Part shown: one piece after another, positions 1 to 6,477 of the stretch | How positions within the stretch are numbered: the first letter of the stretch is position 1 | Layout of the letters: each line of letters opens with the position of its first letter | DNA from: JBDSGC01 sp046594105 | Lineage (GTDB): Bacteria; Acidobacteriota; Thermoanaerobaculia; Gp7-AA8 | Length of the DNA: 8,418 nt | Reading direction: 5' to 3' | Assembly (NCBI GenBank): GCA_046594105.1 | Contig: JBKJQB010000153.1 | Span: 1 to 8,418 of the forward strand | Translations under genes and position numbers: made by a program | Notes under the pieces: generated by a model | Database searches by the model: none | What the model saw: only the letters and a program-made list of their open reading frames with translations | What the model was told of the DNA's origin: nothing

Positions 1-1167
1 GGGATCGTCTCCGACCGGCAGTCCCATGCTCCACTGTCGGGATTGATCGTCAGCGCCTACACAGCGGAAGGAGCTCTGGTCGCTTCGGCAGTCACGGACG
101 GGTTGGGGCGCTACGAACTGATCGTGCCGGACGGGACCTTTCGACTGCTCGCTGCGGACCCGGCGCGCGGCTACGCGACAGCCTTTTACGCCGGCGCCAA
201 TTCATTTGAGAAAACGCCAGGAGTGACCGTGGCTCCGGGTCAATCGCTCTCGAATATCTCGCTGGAGGCCGAGCGGGGAGGCTTCGTGAGCGGGCGGGTC
301 ACCGCGACGGGAACAGCGATCTGCTGCATCGTCGTGGTTGCCTACAACCCCGACGGCAGCCAGCGGGCCTCGACGCGAGCGGATCAGAACGGCGGCTACC
401 AGCTGGTGTTGCCCCCAGGCGATTTTGTCATCGGCGCTTATGACGAGTCGCTGACCTACGCTCCGCGATTTCATGCGAGCTCCACCACCTTTCGCGGCGC
501 GACTCCTGTGAGCGTGCTGCGTTTCCAGACCACCGCTCCGGTCGATCTCTCTCTCGATCGCTCCGCGCGCGTCACCGGCCGTGTCTTCGACCCCACGACC
601 GGAGCGGCCATCGGATCGATTCTGGTGAGCGCCTACGACTCCGCCGGGAACCTGGCCGCCATCGTCACCACCACGGCCTCCGGGTCGTATCTTCTCGGAC
701 TGGCAGCCGGCACCTACCGGCTGGTGGCCTTCGACCCGTCCCTCCGTTACGCCACCGGATATCCCCAGCTCGCCGCGACGTTCGAAGAAGCGCCCGCGTA
801 CGACCTCGGCACCGACACCACCCGCAGCGTCGACTTCGCGCTGAACAAGGGAACTCGCGTGACAGGCACCGTAGTCGATCCCTCCCGGACAGCACTTTCA
901 GGAATCGAGATTGGCGCACTGTCCATGAACGGGAATCGCGTCGCCACCACGACGGCCCGCAACGGCGCCTTCGATCTGGTTCTGCCGCCCGGTAGCTACA
1001 AGCTGGTGGCCATCGATCCTCGGGGTCGCTATGGAACGATGTTTTTCAACTCGGCGGGATCGTTCGCCAACGCCACCACGGTGGTGGTGACGAGCTCCGG
1101 CTCCACTCCGGGCACGGTCAATTTCATTCTGCTCTCGCAAATGCGGCATCGCTCGGTCGGCCGCTGA
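1..1167 (+). CDS. Tandem carboxypeptidase-regulatory-like (transthyretin-like) repeat protein, 5' truncated by window edge
   Basis: The frame is open from base 1 to a TGA at 1165-1167 (388 residues visible), so the true start lies left of the window. A TTG at 43 falls inside the first repeat and is not a credible start. The protein is four tandem repeats of about 96 residues, beginning at codons 1, 98, 193 and 289. Each has the plan G-x-V, a variable loop, (V/G)AY or similar, a polar turn, G-x-Y/F-x-L-x-(L/V)-P-x-G-x-(Y/F), then A-x-D-P/E and a hydrophobic tail ending in V-x-G at the next repeat. This matches the CarboxypepD_reg-like/transthyretin-like beta-sandwich fold known from extracellular and outer-membrane proteins. 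I see no catalytic domain and no C-terminal anchor; the chain ends shortly after repeat 4 in a basic tail. An extracellular structural or adhesive role is inferred. Any signal peptide would be off-window. Repeat 2 carries an adjacent Cys-Cys pair absent from the others. Confidence 0.85.
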   Translation, partial: GIVSDRQSHAPLSGLIVSAYTAEGALVASAVTDGLGRYELIVPDGTFRLLAADPARGYATAFYAGANSFEKTPGVTVAPGQSLSNISLEAERGGFVSGRVTATGTAICCIVVVAYNPDGSQRASTRADQNGGYQLVLPPGDFVIGAYDESLTYAPRFHASSTTFRGATPVSVLRFQTTAPVDLSLDRSARVTGRVFDPTTGAAIGSILVSAYDSAGNLAAIVTTTASGSYLLGLAAGTYRLVAFDPSLRYATGYPQLAATFEEAPAYDLGTDTTRSVDFALNKGTRVTGTVVDPSRTALSGIEIGALSMNGNRVATTTARNGAFDLVLPPGSYKLVAIDPRGRYGTMFFNSAGSFANATTVVVTSSGSTPGTVNFILLSQMRHRSVGR

Positions 1168-1169
1168 GC

Positions 1170-1184
1170 AGCGGCGCTGCCGCT
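1170..1184 (+). terminator. Short hairpin just after the repeat-protein stop codon
   Basis: AGCGGC-GCT-GCCGCT forms a perfect 6-bp stem with a 3-nt loop, beginning 3 nt after the TGA. No T-tract follows, so it would be a weak intrinsic terminator at best; it could equally protect a 3' end. The assignment rests on position and stem only. Confidence 0.3.
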
Positions 1185-1207
1185 AGCCCGCATGGCAAAA
1201 CGTCTTG

Positions 1208-1259
1208 GAGCGTGATCTTGGCGGAGCCTTGGGCAACCAGCGCCGCCGGCCGTGCCGGC
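1208..1259 (-). repeat. Dispersed GCCGGCACGGCC element, degenerate copy behind asnB
   Basis: Read on the minus strand, this copy begins with GCCGGCACGGCCGGCGGCG directly after the asnB TAG stop. It then continues with partial matches (TGGTT, TCCGCCA, GAT) to the better-preserved copies at 4301, 4738 and 8142. By eye about 36 of the first 52 positions agree with the copy at 8142. The first 15 bases can fold as two GCCGGC arms around ACG. Because the repeat starts where the gene ends, it may serve as a 3' hairpin for asnB. Confidence 0.7.
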
Positions 1260-3074
1260 CTACGTGCTGGCGATGTTCCGATCGTAGAGATACATCGCCC
1301 ACGGCCGCATGCCGAACAGTTTCGGCGCTGCGTAATGCTCCGCCGCCAGCCAGTCGCGAATGGGCAGCGTGAACCCCGTCTTCTTCCGATTGAGGACCGA
1401 CTGCGGGAGCGGAGTCTTCGGCGAGCGCGCCATCATCGACTTGCCGTTGCGCCTGCTGGTGGAAAACACCGCCGGCGCGACCTGTCGCAGCAGGAACGCA
1501 TCCACCAGCGGCACGCGCACTTCGAGGGAATGGGCCATGCTGGCCCAGTCGAGATCGCGCAGCAGCTGGTTGCGCATGAACAGCGCGGTCTCCAGGGCGG
1601 CCACCCGGGAGAATGCGGTTCCCGGATCGGGAGTGATCACGGCGCGAATGCGATCGAGCATTCCCAGTCGATGCAATCCCTCACGGGCCAGTTCCGCCCC
1701 CAGCACCTGCTCGAGCTCGTCCGGAAGAAAAAGCCCGCGTTTCATCAGGTATGCACCTTCGTACGAGTGGCAATACTTCAGGGTGTGCGCCGTCTTGGGG
1801 CTGAAGCGACCATTCTGCGGGAACACCCGCCCGTGCATCCGCTCGTAAGCTCTGGCCGCCGCAGGCATGTGGCGGAACATGCGGAAGGCGCGGACGAACT
1901 GCGGAATGATCCGAAACGTTGAGTAGCCTCCGAACAGCTCATCACCGCCCGTTCCGGAGAGCGCCACTTTCCATCCGAGCTCCGCGGCCGCGCGACAGAC
2001 AAAGTACGAGTTCAATCCGTCGATGGAAGGCTGGTCCATGGCCTCCAGTGCGCGGGGAAGCTGGATCCGGAAGTCTTCGCTGGTCAGGGTGCGCGTGGCG
2101 TGCTGCGTTCCATATCGTCGGGCCACTAACTCTGCCAGCGGCGCCTCGTCCTTGCTCGTTCCGGCGTACTCCTCGAACCGCAGGGTGACCGTCTGCAACG
2201 GTGTCCCGGTCTCCGCAGCGAGGGCCACGATGGTGCTGGAGTCGCGTCCAGAGGACAGGAATGCGCCCACAGGTACATCGCTGACCAGGTGGTAGCGCAC
2301 CGACTCGGCGACCGCGCGCCCGATGATGTCCTGCCGCTCCTCGTCGGTGAAAGTCGCTTTCGATCGAACGGCATCCCGCAGCGTCGAGGCGATGGAGAAA
2401 TACTCGCGTGGCGCTTGCGCTCCGGCCGGCGTCACCAGCATGGAGCTGCCGGCTGGAAGGGCTCGAATCGACTCGTACATCGTGAACGGTTCAGGAACGC
2501 TGCCCCGCAGAAAAAATCCGGCCACGCCCGCGGAATCGCGTGTGGTGGAAACCCCTCCACCCGCCAGGATGGCTTTCACCTGGGAAGCCACGCGAATGGT
2601 CCGGCCGTCGTCGGCATAGTAGAGAGGCTTGATGCCGTACGGATCGCGCGCCAGGAAAAGAGTGCGGTCGCGTGCATCCCAGATGCTGAAGGCGAACATG
2701 CCCCGCAGCAGCGGCAGCATGGCGGCGCCCCGCCGGCGGTACAAACGCAGCACCACCTCGGTGTCGGAGGTGGTGTCGAATCTCTCGCCAGCGCGCTCGA
2801 GCTCCTCACGCAACTCGCGGTAGTTGTAAATCTCTCCATTGAAGATTAGCGCCAGGTCCCCCTCGCGACTGAGCATGGGCTGGTTTGCGCGATCGCTGAC
2901 GTCGATGATGGAGAGCCGGCGGTGTCCAAAACCAACACGCCGGTCAGCAGAGAACCACAGGCCCGCCGCGTCCGGACCGCGCGAATGCATGGCCTCGCGC
3001 GTGCGCGTCAACTCATCCTGATCGACCGGGGACGCGCTCGGATGGTATGCGTAGATTCCATTGATCCCGCACAT
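1260..3074 (-). CDS. asnB: Asparagine synthetase, glutamine-hydrolysing (604 aa)
   Basis: This is a class II glutamine amidotransferase fused to an ATP-dependent amide-transfer domain; the family makes asparagine from aspartate, glutamine and ATP. The start at 3074 gives Met-Cys-Gly-Ile, placing the obligatory N-terminal nucleophile Cys2 after Met removal; in-frame upstream starts would bury it and are rejected. The glutaminase half shows RGPD (32-35), HRRLSIID (51-58) and NGEIYN (79-84). The synthetase half shows the ATP-pyrophosphatase loop as SSGRDSS (274-280) instead of the common SGGxDS, and SGTGGDELFGGY (373-384). The C-terminus, ending RPWAMYLYDRN plus four residues, resembles the short-tailed asparagine-synthase-like enzymes often found with polysaccharide or peptide modification, so transfer to a substrate other than aspartate is possible. 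No clear Shine-Dalgarno precedes the start. The TAG stop abuts a dispersed repeat. It converges with the gene on its left and diverges from nadK. Confidence 0.93.
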   Translation of the reverse strand: MCGINGIYAYHPSASPVDQDELTRTREAMHSRGPDAAGLWFSADRRVGFGHRRLSIIDVSDRANQPMLSREGDLALIFNGEIYNYRELREELERAGERFDTTSDTEVVLRLYRRRGAAMLPLLRGMFAFSIWDARDRTLFLARDPYGIKPLYYADDGRTIRVASQVKAILAGGGVSTTRDSAGVAGFFLRGSVPEPFTMYESIRALPAGSSMLVTPAGAQAPREYFSIASTLRDAVRSKATFTDEERQDIIGRAVAESVRYHLVSDVPVGAFLSSGRDSSTIVALAAETGTPLQTVTLRFEEYAGTSKDEAPLAELVARRYGTQHATRTLTSEDFRIQLPRALEAMDQPSIDGLNSYFVCRAAAELGWKVALSGTGGDELFGGYSTFRIIPQFVRAFRMFRHMPAAARAYERMHGRVFPQNGRFSPKTAHTLKYCHSYEGAYLMKRGLFLPDELEQVLGAELAREGLHRLGMLDRIRAVITPDPGTAFSRVAALETALFMRNQLLRDLDWASMAHSLEVRVPLVDAFLLRQVAPAVFSTSRRNGKSMMARSPKTPLPQSVLNRKKTGFTLPIRDWLAAEHYAAPKLFGMRPWAMYLYDRNIAST

Positions 3075-3234
3075 GAAAGGGTGCGCAGTGTTGCACAGGT
3101 CCTGTATGCAGTCCATGGGGTGGTCTCTGCTGATGGTGGTCGAGCAAATCCCGTCATCCCGAGGCCGCGAGGAGTGCGATGCGCTGATGAGTGGGCGAAC
3201 GTGCGCCTCGTGGTTCTTCTGGGCGGAGCGAACG

Positions 3235-3341
3235 GAGCGCCGGCATCCTTGCCGGCCGGTCCGCTGGCTTCCAGCCGGCGCTGTTCGGCGAGTTCCAGCG
3301 GGCAGGATGCCCGCGGACCGGCCGGCAGGATGCCGGCGCTC
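3235..3341. repeat. Large palindromic (REP/BIME-like) element with near-perfect 30/29-nt arms
   Basis: The left arm at 3235-3264 and right arm at 3313-3341 are reverse complements except for one extra T in the left arm. Four small hairpins lie within: GCCGGCA/TGCCGGC at 3239-3256, GCTGG/CCAGC at 3263-3275, GCGGGCA/TGCCCGC at 3298-3314 and GCCGGCA/TGCCGGC at 3321-3337, three of them with GGA or TCC in the loop. The unit GCCGGCAGGATGCCGGC is a type of palindrome widespread in GC-rich bacterial genomes, from memory. It lies between two divergent genes, so it may affect promoter topology or simply be a parasitic repeat. Confidence 0.85.
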
Positions 3342-3374
3342 CGAAGCCTCCAAAGACGGCGAAGATCTGCATCC

Positions 3375-3380
3375 TTGACA
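3375..3380 (+). promoter_or_regulatory. Possible -35 box (TTGACA) for nadK
   Basis: A perfect TTGACA lies 53 bp before the nadK ATG. At the usual 16-18 bp spacing the sequence reads TGGATC, GGATCG or GATCGG, which are poor -10 boxes, so this is only a tentative promoter element. Confidence 0.2.
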
Positions 3381-3433
3381 TTGCACCCTGTGGCAGTGGA
3401 TCGGAGCTCTTCTGGTAGCCTTACCCCGCTCTG

Positions 3434-4288
3434 ATGAAACGAATTGGCATCTCGGCAAAAATCACCTCGCCATCGGCGCTGGAGTACGCGGCGAAGGTGA
3501 CCGGCGACCTGCGCGGTCGCGGCTATGACGTCTGTCTCGACTACGCCACCGCGGACAAACTCGATGATCGCGGCACGTGTGCGGCGAAAGGGGAGCTCGG
3601 ACGTGGGGCCGATCTGCTGATCACCTTCGGCGGCGACGGCACGTTGCTCTCGGTGGCCCGGCACGCTCCGCACGATGTCCCCATCCTCGGCGTGAACATG
3701 GGAACTCTCGGCTTTCTCACCGAGGTGCGGGTGGAAGAGTTCCCGGACGTGCTCGAGCAGGTGCTGAAGGGTGAGTTCCATGCGGACCGGCGGGTGTCGT
3801 TTGACGTCACGGTCCAGGGTCCCGGTCGCGATGGGCGGGTCTTCCGCGTGCTCAACGACGCCACCATCAACAAGAGCGCCCTGGCCCGCATCGTGGAGAT
3901 GCATCTGAGCGTCTCCGGCGTCTTCGTGTCGTCGTTTCGCGCCGACGGTCTGATCGTGGCCACGCCGACCGGCTCGACCGCCTACAACCTGTCGGCGGGC
4001 GGTCCGATCGTCTATCCCACCATGGGAGCGATCGTCATCACCCCGATCTGCCCGCACATGCTGACCAACCGGCCCATCGTTCTCCCCGACGATCTGGAAC
4101 TGGAGATCGGCATCGCCACCTCGAATCAGGAAATCTTTCTGACGCTCGACGGACAGGAAGGATTGCCCATCACCAGCGAAGACCGGGTCTGCATCGTCAA
4201 GTCCGCAAGCTCGGTGCGACTGATCCGATCGCCCGACAAGAATTACTTCGACGTGCTGCGCGCGAAGCTGAAGTGGGGCGAAGCGTAA
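3434..4288 (+). CDS. nadK: NAD kinase (284 aa)
   Basis: This enzyme phosphorylates NAD+ at the 2' hydroxyl of its adenosine ribose using ATP or polyphosphate, and is the only known bacterial route to NADP+; it is cytosolic. Family hallmarks are all present and in order: an N-terminal Rossmann-like half starting KRIGI, the GGDGT signature at 66-70 followed by a Leu-Leu pair, VNMGTLGFLTE at 87-97, the LND nucleotide-site motif at 140-142 (LNE in many relatives), and the second signature DGLIVATPTGSTAY at 171-184 followed by NLSAGGPI. The 284-residue length is typical. The ATG at 3434 starts the first beta strand at the usual position, although no Shine-Dalgarno is visible (the upstream bases are pyrimidine-rich). 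It stands alone, divergent from asnB and convergent with the amidohydrolase gene; it is not in the recN/argR/rRNA-methylase cluster often seen for nadK. Confidence 0.97.
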   Translation: MKRIGISAKITSPSALEYAAKVTGDLRGRGYDVCLDYATADKLDDRGTCAAKGELGRGADLLITFGGDGTLLSVARHAPHDVPILGVNMGTLGFLTEVRVEEFPDVLEQVLKGEFHADRRVSFDVTVQGPGRDGRVFRVLNDATINKSALARIVEMHLSVSGVFVSSFRADGLIVATPTGSTAYNLSAGGPIVYPTMGAIVITPICPHMLTNRPIVLPDDLELEIGIATSNQEIFLTLDGQEGLPITSEDRVCIVKSASSVRLIRSPDKNYFDVLRAKLKWGEA

Positions 4289-4300
4289 GTCGCTCCCAGG

Positions 4301-4454
4301 GCCGGCACGGCCGGCGGCGTTGGTTCGCAAAGCGTCTCCCACGATTTTCGCCCCATCAGCGTTCACTTGAGCGCGCCTTTGATTGATACGCGAGCGCGTC
4401 ATTAGAAGGTGGGGCACTGCGCGTGGGAAGCGATTGATGGTGAGAAACGGGGGA
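4301..4454 (+). repeat. Dispersed GCCGGCACGGCC element, long copy behind nadK
   Basis: This copy begins 12 nt after the nadK TAA. The first 52 bases match the copy at 8142 at 48 positions by eye. Similarity continues in blocks to about 4454: GCGTTCACT (4359-4367), a GAGCGCGT-ATT-GAAG block (4392-4408), GGGCACTG (4412-4419) and AGCGATTGATGG followed by GAAACGGG. The leading GCCGGC-ACG-GCCGGC (4301-4315) can form a 6-bp hairpin that could act as the nadK terminator, although no clean T-run follows. It has no coding capacity and no transposase. Confidence 0.85.
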
Positions 4455-4478
4455 GCGCTCCGATCAGCGTCAGACCAA

Positions 4479-4651
4479 GCCCCGGAGGGGGCGATTGAGC
4501 GATAGCCCAGGACTTCAGTCCTGGGACAGTTGATGTCGAGAAAGTGAAGTCCCGTAGGGACGATTTAGCATCTCTGAAGGAACATGCTCAACCGTCCCTA
4601 CCGGGACTCGCCTTTCTCGCTGGGCTAGCGCTCAATCGTCCCTACGGGACT
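4479..4651. repeat. Nested palindrome array of four ~22-nt GTCCC-type units
   Basis: Four related units lie here: plus-oriented at 4478-4500 (GCCCCGGAGGGGGCGATTGAG) with loop GGA and at 4548-4569 with GTCCC-GTA-GGGAC; and minus-oriented at 4586-4608 (GTCCC-TACC-GGGAC) and 4630-4651 (GTCCC-TAC-GGGAC). Each ends in a CGATTGAGC-like tail. The units pair as outer arms (4479-4510 with 4620-4651) and inner arms (4537-4570 with 4585-4619), leaving a loop of about 14 nt. The left outer arm runs into a perfect palindrome, CCCAGGACTTCAGTCCTGGG, at 4506-4525. A transcript of either strand could fold into one long two-stage hairpin with side hairpins. Confidence 0.85.
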
Positions 4652-4665
4652 GAAACGTCCGATAG

Positions 4666-4738
4666 CCGCACATCTGCATCGAAGGCGGCGGAAATCGTGG
4701 CGGACGCTATGCGAACCAACGCCGCCGGCCGTGCCGGC
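4666..4738 (-). repeat. Dispersed GCCGGCACGGCC element, copy behind the amidohydrolase gene
   Basis: On the minus strand this copy begins 5 nt after the amidohydrolase TAG. Its 52-bp core (4687-4738) matches the copy at 8142 at 49 positions by eye. After the core it skips to a CCTTCGATGCAGATG stretch that resembles CCTTTGCTTGCAGATG in the 8142 copy, so it looks internally deleted. It is inverted relative to the copy at 4301, so the two cores bound the spacer like terminal inverted repeats. Confidence 0.85.
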
Positions 4739-4743
4739 CCGGC

Positions 4744-6423
4744 CTACCGGCCCTCGTACACCACGTCGCCACCCACGACGGTGAAACGCACCTGGGCGCG
4801 AAACAACTCGCTTTGGGGCATGGAGTAGAGGTCGCCCTGCACGATCGTAAAGTCCGCCAGTTTGCCCGGCTCGATCGTTCCTCGCGATGTCTCTTCGAAC
4901 GCTGCGTAGGCAGCGTCGGAGGTGAAGCCACGGATCGCTTCGGTCAGGGTGAGCCTCTGTGAGGGATACCAGCCGCCCGCGGGTGCGCCGCTCTGATCCT
5001 GGCGTGTCACCGCCGCATGGATTCCGAACAGCGGGTTGACTGCTTCAATCGGAAAATCGGACCCCAGGGCCAGGCGTGCGCCGGCGTCGAGCACGGTGCG
5101 CCATGCGTAGGCCCCCCGAACGCGATCGGCTCCCAGTCGATCCTCCGCCCAGCCCATGTCGGAAGTCGCATGGGTCGGCTGCATGGAAGCGATGACGCCA
5201 TGCTTGGCCAGCCGCGGGAAATCGGCGGGGGCGACGACTTGCAGATGCTCGATGCGGAAGCGATCGGATGGCGTGACGCCGGCCGATTCGTACGCGTCCA
5301 GAACGTTGCGCACGCCGCGGTCGCCGATGGCGTGCGAATTCACCTGATACCCGGCGGCGCGGGCGCGTCGGGAGACAGCAAGGATGTGCTCAGGGCGGGT
5401 CACCAGCAGTCCAGTGTTTCCGGCGTCGTCGGAGTAGGGAGCCAGCAGGGCGGCCCCGCGACTTCCCAGAGCGCCATCCGCGTACACCTTCACGGAGCGA
5501 ACGGTCAGACGGCCGCCGTATCCGATGATCGGGGCGCGATCGAGATAACGATCGAGCAACGCGGCGTTGTCGGTGAGCATGGAGTAGACCCGGATGGGAA
5601 ACTTTCCTTCGTCGATCAGTTCGCGAACGGCCTTGATGGTGTCGTCGTCCGCGCCGGCGTCGTGCATCTCGGTCAGGCCGCTGGCGGCAATCTGTTTCGC
5701 GGCGGCCAGAACCCGTGCTTTCCGCAACGCGAACGAAGGGGCGGGCACGGCGCGGTCGATCAATTGCTGCGCGCCATCGATGAAGACGCCCGTGGGATTG
5801 CCCGCTGCGTCGCGAAGAATGCGCCCGCCTTCCGGCTCGGCGGTGGCCGCGGTGATTCCTGCCGCGCGCATCGCCGCCTGGTTGGCAACGCCGGCGTGAC
5901 CATCGACGCGGCGCAGCCAGACCGGGTGATCAGGGATGGCGGCGTCGAGCGGTGCGGAGGTCGGGAACGCTTTGCCCTCCCAGCGATTCTGATCCCAGCC
6001 GCGACCGAGAATCCATTCGCCAGCGGGAGCTTTCGACGCTCGTTCCCGAACACGTCCGATGGCCTCCTCGTAGGAGCGCGCCCCGATGAGATTGACGGTG
6101 TCCAGAGACAGCCCGAGTGAGTAGAGGTGGCCGTGGGCGTCGGTGAGCCCGGGGAGCAGCGTCGCGCCCGAGAGGTCGACGACGCGCGCCGCCGGGTGTG
6201 CGCGTCGCATCGCCTGGTCAGGCCCCAGGGCGAGGATTTTTCCATTGGCGACAACGACCGACCAGTTGCTTTCGGGCCGTTGTGCCTTGCCGGACGCGAC
6301 CGTTGCGCCCGCGAAGATCGTTTCCACTGCAGCGGTTGCGGGACGATTCGTTGAGGTCGGTTGCATCGAGCAGTGGGCGGCGGCCAGAAAGGATAGCGTA
6401 GCCACGGTCATTCGCATGTTCAT
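4744..6423 (-). CDS. Exported YtcJ-type amidohydrolase (amidohydrolase_3 family, 559 aa)
   Basis: This is a metal-dependent TIM-barrel hydrolase of the YtcJ/NfdA type; characterised relatives deformylate N-substituted formamides, but the substrate here is unknown. Motifs in order are PGLTDAHGH with metal ligands His97/His99, GRGWDQNRW (140-148), RVDGHAGVAN (172-181), VKVYADGALGSRG (311-323), SHAIGDRG (363-370), RIEHLQ (390-395), ASMQPTHA (412-419), ALGSDFPIE (452-460) with the catalytic Asp456, and a C-terminal GTIEPGKLADF that closes the beta-sandwich domain. The first ~18 residues (Arg4, then TVATLSFLAAAHC) form a signal peptide; Cys18 could be lipidated, but His at -1 is non-canonical for a lipobox. 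I start at the ATG at 6423. An in-frame ATG at 6471 would add 16 residues ahead of the signal and come within 6 bp of the divergent gene. No Shine-Dalgarno is evident. It is convergent with nadK. Confidence 0.92.
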   Translation of the reverse strand: MNMRMTVATLSFLAAAHCSMQPTSTNRPATAAVETIFAGATVASGKAQRPESNWSVVVANGKILALGPDQAMRRAHPAARVVDLSGATLLPGLTDAHGHLYSLGLSLDTVNLIGARSYEEAIGRVRERASKAPAGEWILGRGWDQNRWEGKAFPTSAPLDAAIPDHPVWLRRVDGHAGVANQAAMRAAGITAATAEPEGGRILRDAAGNPTGVFIDGAQQLIDRAVPAPSFALRKARVLAAAKQIAASGLTEMHDAGADDDTIKAVRELIDEGKFPIRVYSMLTDNAALLDRYLDRAPIIGYGGRLTVRSVKVYADGALGSRGAALLAPYSDDAGNTGLLVTRPEHILAVSRRARAAGYQVNSHAIGDRGVRNVLDAYESAGVTPSDRFRIEHLQVVAPADFPRLAKHGVIASMQPTHATSDMGWAEDRLGADRVRGAYAWRTVLDAGARLALGSDFPIEAVNPLFGIHAAVTRQDQSGAPAGGWYPSQRLTLTEAIRGFTSDAAYAAFEETSRGTIEPGKLADFTIVQGDLYSMPQSELFRAQVRFTVVGGDVVYEGR

Positions 6424-6477
6424 GGCCCGATCGTACCGGAATACCGCCCCTCGGCCCGCGTTGAGAAACATACCCCG
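6424..6477. promoter_or_regulatory. 54-bp divergent promoter region, amidohydrolase/lytic transglycosylase
   Basis: Both flanking genes start outward from this spacer, so both promoters must lie here or overlap the opposite gene's 5' end. TACGAT (minus strand, around 6430-6435) is a possible -10 for the amidohydrolase, and TTGAGA near 6458 is a weak -35-like hexamer for the transglycosylase. Neither has a good partner box. The short distance suggests shared control or very short leaders. Confidence 0.35.

Larger units (their letters stand above)
3075..3433. other. Divergent asnB/nadK spacer, repeat-containing
   Basis: No gene is supported in these 359 bp. It must hold the promoters of both asnB (leftward) and nadK (rightward). 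Bases 3150-3234 contain a stretch starting GTCATCCCGAGG that resembles dispersed GTCATCC-type repeats seen in other bacteria. Bases 3235-3341 are a strong palindromic element. The 92 bp before nadK contain a TTGACA. Reading frames crossing the spacer carry AGILPAG-like peptides, which are by-products of the palindromes. Confidence 0.7.
4289..4743. other. Convergent nadK/amidohydrolase spacer made of nested inverted repeats
   Basis: I support no gene in these 455 bp. A 94-codon plus-strand frame starting at 4544 is judged spurious because it runs entirely through repeats and then overlaps the amidohydrolase gene antisense. The spacer holds, from outside in: inverted copies of the dispersed element (4301-4454 and 4666-4738), an outer inverted pair (4479-4510 and 4620-4651), and an inner inverted pair (4537-4570 and 4585-4619). 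Confidence 0.8.

Noticed and set aside
1260..1400. 3' truncation of asnB by the adjacent repeat
   Set aside because: The tail, with a short WL-...-RPWAMYLY ending, looks like the natural C-terminus of short-tailed family members, and the repeat begins only after the stop.
3014..3116. Upstream starts for asnB, including an in-frame ATG at 3116
   Set aside because: They would place residues ahead of the Cys that must be N-terminal for glutaminase activity, and the extension runs back into the spacer repeats.
3008..4417. A 469-codon minus-strand open frame opposite nadK
   Set aside because: It lies almost entirely antisense to nadK, whose protein matches every family motif. Its own product is Arg/His/Gly-rich low-complexity sequence and runs through two repeat elements, typical of a GC-rich shadow frame.
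4478..4651. CRISPR array
   Set aside because: The ~22-nt units occur in both orientations with unequal spacing (47, 16 and 21 nt between units) and are themselves hairpins. There are no cas genes and no regular spacers.
4687..4738. Conserved peptide IVADAxRTNAAGRAG translated from the antisense strand of the dispersed element in three copies
   Set aside because: The peptide follows automatically from the nucleotide conservation of the repeat. The frames have no shared start or upstream domain, and substitutions between copies change the encoded residues, so I do not treat it as a micropeptide.
4301..4738. Insertion sequence or transposon with its own transposase
   Set aside because: The inverted ends are there, but the 438-bp interval encodes no transposase, so at most it is a non-autonomous element.
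4544..4828. Small plus-strand gene in the nadK/amidohydrolase spacer
   Set aside because: It consists of the GTCCC units and the dispersed element, then runs antisense into the amidohydrolase C-terminus. There is no independent evidence of coding.
5017..6120. A 367-codon plus-strand open frame inside the amidohydrolase
   Set aside because: It is antisense to a gene with complete catalytic motifs. The composition is Gly/Arg-rich with no recognisable domain, consistent with a shadow frame.
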